A DNA stretch of 34,015 nt, taken from assembly GCA_021831005.1 (NCBI GenBank), contig JAKBNO010000022.1, positions 1 through 34,015 on the forward strand, written 5' to 3'. Position 1 is the first letter of the stretch, and the number at the start of each line of letters is the position of its first letter. Shown here one piece after another: positions 31,093 to 34,015 of this stretch. Under the pieces are notes generated by a model, which made no database searches, was not told where the DNA came from, and saw only the letters and a program-made list of their open reading frames with translations. A program made the translations under genes and the position numbers. The stretch is from Thermoplasmata archaeon. Its GTDB lineage: Archaea; Thermoplasmatota; Thermoplasmata; Thermoplasmatales; GCA-001856825.

Positions 31093-31706
31093 TTCAGGTC
31101 TTTCAAAACATTCGTCAGTTCGCTGAGATCATTGCCTCTTATAATGCAGTCAACAAAGTCAAAATCCGTGTCAGAGTTGAAAAGAATGGAATAATCAGAG
31201 TTCTTGAACATGTCCTTGTCCCATTCGGAATCTCCAATCGAAACCTTCTTTCCTCTGTACTTTTCCAGAAAAAGTCCCTTCTCGTGGGGGTTCACGACTG
31301 CAGTTCCCTTGACTAGCACATCGTTCTCAAAGACGAGTCTATTGGAGTAAATTGCATCCAGGTCGAAGTATTCCTTCACTCTGGAAACGATCACATCAAT
31401 CCCCCCAGAAATTGCAATTTTCTCCCCTCTAAATTCCTCAAGAAATTTCTTCAGTTCTTCGAAGTTAGGGTTTGGAACGATACTCTTGGCTATCTTGTGA
31501 AAATCAGCTCTAGTTATTCTAGCCTGCTTTGCAAGCCAGAGATTGACGTCGCGATCAATGAACTCCTGATACCCAATTTCTCCCTTCAGGAAAGAACGAA
31601 GCGATTCCTCGTTTTTGACGCCAAAGTAGTTATGAATCGTGTTCCAGCTACTTTTTGGCTGTAAAAGCACACCGTCTACGTCAAAAGCGATGAGGGATGG
31701 GCGCAT
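31089..31706 (-). CDS. HAD-family phosphatase, phosphoserine phosphatase-like
   Basis: This 205-aa haloacid dehalogenase-fold phosphatase has the nucleophile motif FDVDGVL with Asp9 and Asp11. Motif II is IAISGGIDVIV with its Ser, and motif III/IV is VSIGDSEWDKDMF with the Mg-binding Asp. The helical cap between motifs I and II, with GEIGYQEFIDRDVNLW, resembles that of SerB-type phosphoserine phosphatases (HAD-IB). It could supply the last step of serine synthesis for the SerA/aminotransferase pair at the other end of the window, but other phosphomonoesters are possible. ATG 31706 lies 24 nt after CTTATAGG (31726-31733, minus) and 40 nt beyond the 5S rRNA gene. It heads the radB-fen-tmk run. 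Confidence 0.8.
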   Translation of the reverse strand: MRPSLIAFDVDGVLLQPKSSWNTIHNYFGVKNEESLRSFLKGEIGYQEFIDRDVNLWLAKQARITRADFHKIAKSIVPNPNFEELKKFLEEFRGEKIAISGGIDVIVSRVKEYFDLDAIYSNRLVFENDVLVKGTAVVNPHEKGLFLEKYRGKKVSIGDSEWDKDMFKNSDYSILFNSDTDFDFVDCIIRGNDLSELTNVLKDLK

Positions 31707-31725
31707 CGTTAAGGCATAATTCCTT

Positions 31726-31733
31726 CCTATAAG
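31726..31733 (-). promoter_or_regulatory. TATA box of the HAD-radB operon
   Basis: On the minus strand CTTATAGG is centred about 24 nt before ATG 31706 and sits right after the 5S rRNA 3' end. It gives the operon its own promoter, separate from that of the rRNA. Confidence 0.5.
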
Positions 31734-31745
31734 AATTTGCTATGA

Positions 31746-31871
31746 GTGGAGGCGGCGATCCGCATTTCCCATGCCCTCGCGGAACACAGTACACGTGCGG
31801 AACGTGGACGGGCTTAACCTTCGGGTTCGGAATGAGACCGGGTGTTTCCCCGTCGCTATGGCCGTCAACCG
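31746..31871 (-). rRNA. rrf: 5S ribosomal RNA
   Basis: The minus strand shows the archaeal 5S pattern: GACGGCCATAGCG at the 5' side, the loop A-B block GGGGAAACACCCGGT, CTCATTCCGAACCCG with the universal CCGAAC, GAAGGTTAAGCCC, and a 3' half with GCGAGGGCATGGGAAATGC ending in GATCGCCGCCTCC that pairs with the 5' end. The size is about 125 nt. The ends are estimated to within a few bases; a TATA box at 31891-31900 is placed right for a start near 31871. No 16S or 23S sequence is near, as expected for the unlinked rRNA genes of Thermoplasmatales. Confidence 0.95.
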
Positions 31872-31890
31872 AGAAGAGATAGAGATGGAC

Positions 31891-31900
31891 TATTTTATCC
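31891..31900 (-). promoter_or_regulatory. TATA box of the 5S rRNA gene
   Basis: On the minus strand GGATAAAATA is centred about 25 nt before the predicted 5S start. A second AT-rich box (CTTATAGC) is further upstream, near 31926-31933. Confidence 0.55.
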
Positions 31901-32237
31901 TTTCTTTAGGGCTGATTTTGAATGCTATAAGAGAATAACCTATACTCTTGGATGATTGGGGAACACCCTGATCCGGATGTGGAGGGAGTTGTAGACTGTA
32001 ATATATTGCTTCAGTAGTTGTAGTTCGAATTGTCAAAATCTATTAGGATTCAACAAGCTAAGTCAACATACCTCTAGAAATAAACATAGTTGAGGGCTTG
32101 TATTATCCAGTTGAATTTGAGAGAGCGCTGCTGAACTCTTGAGTTGCTGTGCATTTAGTACTTTTTTCAGCTAAATTGATGGGAGAATATCCCTTTCTCC
32201 CTCGTATTCTATCAATTTTTGTTGAAATTTCGTTAGG
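31901..32237. other. Intergenic region between 5S rRNA and the IS remnant
   Basis: About 340 bp without a supported gene. All frames are broken. The only structure seen is the imperfect hairpin at 32173-32218. The left border of the insertion element probably lies in this stretch, but no clear terminal repeat or target duplication is visible. Confidence 0.5.
32173..32218. repeat. Imperfect hairpin downstream of the transposase remnant
   Basis: AAATTGAT (32173-32180) pairs with ATCAATTT (32211-32218), and inside it AGAATA (32184-32189) pairs with TATTCT (32205-32210), with a GGG bulge. It lies 20 bp past the transposase stop codon and could be its terminator or part of the element's end. Confidence 0.4.
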
Positions 32238-32680
32238 TTACCCTCTGTTTGAGATGACGCTCAACGCAAACAGATCGTAAGCGAAGCAGGAGAACATGAA
32301 CTTCACCCTCACCCTTCTCGAAAGGGTGACGAGGGTGTGGGAGAAGTGGAACACCCTCTTGATGACGGCAAAAGGATATTTCACTAAAGCCCTCTTCCAC
32401 GATATCCTCTTGTTCCGAAGGATGCTCCTTATGCTGAGCTTGATGCCTCTGAGTGCCTTAGCCATGGTGGCGTCATACCCCTTCGGTTTGACCCCAAAGT
32501 AACCCTTATCCCTATACACTGGAAGCCCTCGTTTCCAGATGCTTCTCGTGACCGGGATCGGAAGTGATGAAAGTTGCATCTTGTATTGTGCCATTCTTGA
32601 TCTTGATGCCCTTGGAATCCAGTTGCCTCTGGAGCTCCTTCCATATGATTCTGTCCCTTCCGGTGTTGTCAAGAGGAGGG
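32238..32680 (-). pseudogene. IS5-family (DDE) transposase remnant
   Basis: Two minus-strand frames hold pieces of one transposase. From about 32680 to 32515 one frame reads PPLDNTGRDRII, then WKELQRQLDSKGIKIK, GTIQDATFITSDPGH, the family's first catalytic-Asp block. From about 32520 to the stop at 32238 the other frame gives VYRDKGYFGVKPKGYDATM, then ISWKRALVKYPFAVIKRVF and RVRVKFMFSCFAYDLFAL, the C-terminal block with the catalytic Glu region altered. In intact relatives about 60 residues, including the second catalytic Asp, lie between the blocks; here they are deleted and the frame is shifted. The N-terminal third is also missing. The element cannot move by itself. Confidence 0.85.
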
Positions 32681-32721
32681 ATGATATATATGGAAAATTT
32701 CAATATTTTATTTACAGAAGA

Positions 32722-33462
32722 ATGGGTGCCAGAAATCATTCTTATACAGCATTTAAGAAAGAATTCGAGCGGTTCGTTGGTCGCAGCGTCCACTCTCAAT
32801 CTTTCTGCAAAATAATTAACAAAGCAGTTTCGTCTAAACTGATATGGAAGAAGAGTAAAGATATGAGAGCGGTTTATGAAAAGGAGCCAGACCCTAAGTT
32901 GGACGAAGAAATGAAATTCGAAAAATTTGCAATTCATTACGACTTTTCAAGACCAAGAGGAATCATAAGAATTTCCGCTTTCTTAGAAGTTATCAACACC
33001 AGTAGGCTTACCGTCGACAGAATACCCTTCTACATACCTTACGGGATTGTGAATTCAACGGACGAATTACACCTTAAGTTGAGCAGTGAGGACGGCATAA
33101 TTCCCAAGAGAAATTTGAAGATACTAATCAGCGACGCCTCGGAAACCATAGTTTCAATCTCATTACTGAGAGGTTTGAAATTCAACGAGCAAGAATTTGT
33201 TTCTGCAATTTATGAAATTCCTAAAGAAAACAACACCATTAGACTGGTGGCCAAAGCAAACATTGGACTGTTGAGAATGGGCATTTCACTGAATGACTCA
33301 AGTAAAGTAGAGACTGTTAGAATTTTGGTCGACGGAGCAAAGGAAGAAGTTTACGCATTCCAACATAACTGTGATCACCCTAACCAAAACATTTGCCATT
33401 ATTCGGAATTCGAAGGTATACTGAAGGGAGAATGCATATCTGGGAGACTTAAGAAAGGCTGA
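32722..33462 (+). CDS. Unrecognised protein, possible winged-helix start with beta-rich body
   Basis: This 246-aa protein has no family that I recognise. The first 50 residues (HSYTAFKKEFERF, QSFCKIINKAV, KLIWKKSKDMRAVYEKEP) look like a small helical, perhaps winged-helix, domain. The rest alternates hydrophobic and polar residues as in beta-sandwich folds (IRISAFLEVINTSRL, DRIPFYIPYGIV, LKILISDASETIV). Three Cys and two His lie close together near the end (HNCDHPNQNICHYSEF, then GECISG). The frame is open upstream to 32539, but that part is antisense to the transposase remnant. ATG 32722 is the first start past the remnant. In-frame coding-like residues just before it (GKFQYFIYRR) raise the possibility that insertion of the element removed the true 5' end. 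Confidence 0.55.
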   Translation: MGARNHSYTAFKKEFERFVGRSVHSQSFCKIINKAVSSKLIWKKSKDMRAVYEKEPDPKLDEEMKFEKFAIHYDFSRPRGIIRISAFLEVINTSRLTVDRIPFYIPYGIVNSTDELHLKLSSEDGIIPKRNLKILISDASETIVSISLLRGLKFNEQEFVSAIYEIPKENNTIRLVAKANIGLLRMGISLNDSSKVETVRILVDGAKEEVYAFQHNCDHPNQNICHYSEFEGILKGECISGRLKKG

Positions 33463-33495
33463 ACTATTTCTAAATAATTTAGTTCTGGAATTCAA

Positions 33496-33645
33496 TTGCT
33501 GAAAGCGCCTCTAAAGTTAACTCTAGTGTTATTAAGAAAACAGCTACCTGAGAAAAGAGGAGTTATATGCAAAGTTGAGTTCGGGACCATCGACTTTGAA
33601 AATGCCCCAAGAAGCATTTATTCAATACCCAGTCTTGAGTTATGA
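33496..33645 (+). CDS. Possible 49-aa ORF after the unrecognised gene
   Basis: A TTG-initiated frame in phase with the preceding gene, but after two stop codons, encodes 49 residues with a protein-like mix (LLRKQLPEKRGVICKVEF). It may be a small gene, the decayed C-terminal end of the upstream protein, or chance. It ends 6 nt inside the converging gene at the right edge. Confidence 0.2.
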   Translation: MLKAPLKLTLVLLRKQLPEKRGVICKVEFGTIDFENAPRSIYSIPSLEL

Positions 33646-34015
33646 CCTCCATACCATAAGTAAAGTGAAGTTGAAGGTCAAAGATGCTGTTCCCATATTG
33701 TAAACATAAAGTTCGAAATTTGGCAACGTAACAGGGGGTCCCCACGCGGCCCCCTGGGAATAGGGAGACGTCATAGAGTAGGTGACATTTTGAATTGTGT
33801 TTGTACCATTGCCATTCACGACCCCATTAATGGATGCGGTTGGTAGAAACACAATGGTAGTATTGTTAGATGGGTTTATGTAATGGGTTAATTGCCGATA
33901 TTCATGACCTGGAACGGTTATTGTTGCGTTGTACGCGAGAAAATCATAGTGTATTCCATAAGCAGTCTTTATCCACGATAAGAGTAGATTCAGCTTTGAA
34001 TAATTGCCATTTTCT
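33640..34015 (-). CDS. C-terminal part of a sequon-rich, probably extracellular protein (partial)
   Basis: The minus frame ending at TAA 33642-33640 is open to the right edge of the window, giving at least 125 residues. It is rich in Asn, Thr and Ser and low in charge, with N-glycosylation sequons NYS, NAT, NNT, NTT, NGT, NVT and NFT. It ends in beta-like segments (FELYVYNMGTASLTFNFTLL) and VWRS. This composition is typical of secreted or surface-anchored proteins of acidophilic archaea. No catalytic motif is seen in the visible part, and the start and signal peptide are outside the window. The GTG at 33852 is only an internal codon. Confidence 0.7.
   Translation of the reverse strand, partial: ENGNYSKLNLLLSWIKTAYGIHYDFLAYNATITVPGHEYRQLTHYINPSNNTTIVFLPTASINGVVNGNGTNTIQNVTYSMTSPYSQGAAWGPPVTLPNFELYVYNMGTASLTFNFTLLMVWRS

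Noticed and set aside
32539..32721. N-terminal extension of the unknown gene at 32722
   Set aside because: Most of this stretch is the antisense of a recognisable transposase sequence, so the open frame there is a shadow.
1..34015. CRISPR arrays, tRNA genes or an origin of replication
   Set aside because: No regularly spaced direct repeats, no cloverleaf with a T-loop GTTCxAxxC in the gaps, and no origin-box clusters were seen by eye.

Overview
The window looks like a chromosomal segment of a thermoacidophilic or acidophilic euryarchaeon of the order Thermoplasmatales (inference; genus not resolved). Four things support this. The information-processing genes are archaeal (RadB, FEN1 with a C-terminal PCNA-binding box, archaeal ThiI, type II methionine aminopeptidase). 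An O6-alkylguanine-DNA alkyltransferase domain is fused to endonuclease V, an arrangement known from Ferroplasma. A 5S rRNA gene stands alone with its own TATA box; unlinked rRNA genes are a Thermoplasma trait. Most first genes of operons have an archaeal TATA box about 23-28 nt before the start codon, which implies leaderless mRNAs. I used that spacing to choose several starts.

Layout. (1) 1-6117: a serine-type operon (class V aminotransferase, SerA-like dehydrogenase, DUF1015 protein), then an MscS channel and an aldehyde dehydrogenase of the lactaldehyde/glyceraldehyde type. (2) 6118-17959: a carbohydrate-scavenging island. It holds an MFS transporter, a small protein resembling the C-glycoside deglycosidase beta-subunit fold, a GH4 alpha-glucosidase, a PHP metallohydrolase, and a four-gene operon (GH1 beta-glycosidase, GlmD-like SIS protein, nitrilase-fold protein with catalytic Cys replaced by Ser, GH125-like six-hairpin glycosidase). 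Divergent from that operon is a pair made of a PIG-L/Dac-type deacetylase and a GPH sugar symporter. Together they could import and dismantle oligosaccharides containing N-acetylated sugars, for example N-glycan or chitobiose-like debris (inference). (3) 17960-22907: a short single-helix membrane ORF, a PhzF-family protein, a cystathionine gamma-synthase-type enzyme, a GT4 glycosyltransferase, a decayed ORF resembling a TnpB C-terminus, and another tiny membrane ORF coupled to a methyltransferase. (4) 22919-28832: a tRNA-modification and DNA-repair operon (thiI, rnz, AGT-endoV, truA) divergent from marC, then a degenerate TsaC-like protein overlapping map. (5) 28813-31872: a minus-strand run of 5S rRNA, HAD phosphatase, radB, fen and tmk. 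(6) 31873-34015: an IS5-family transposase remnant, an unrecognised protein, and the C-terminal part of a sequon-rich, probably extracellular protein running off the window.

Genes working together. In region 1 an ALDH, a 2-hydroxyacid dehydrogenase and a class V aminotransferase sit within 6 kb, and a PSPase-like HAD lies at the far end. Both the phosphorylated serine route and a non-phosphorylated glycerate-to-serine route are therefore conceivable. In region 2, transporters, exo-glycosidases of three families, a deacetylase and an amino-sugar isomerase/deaminase resemble, in a different enzyme combination, the chitobiose pathway known from Thermococcales.
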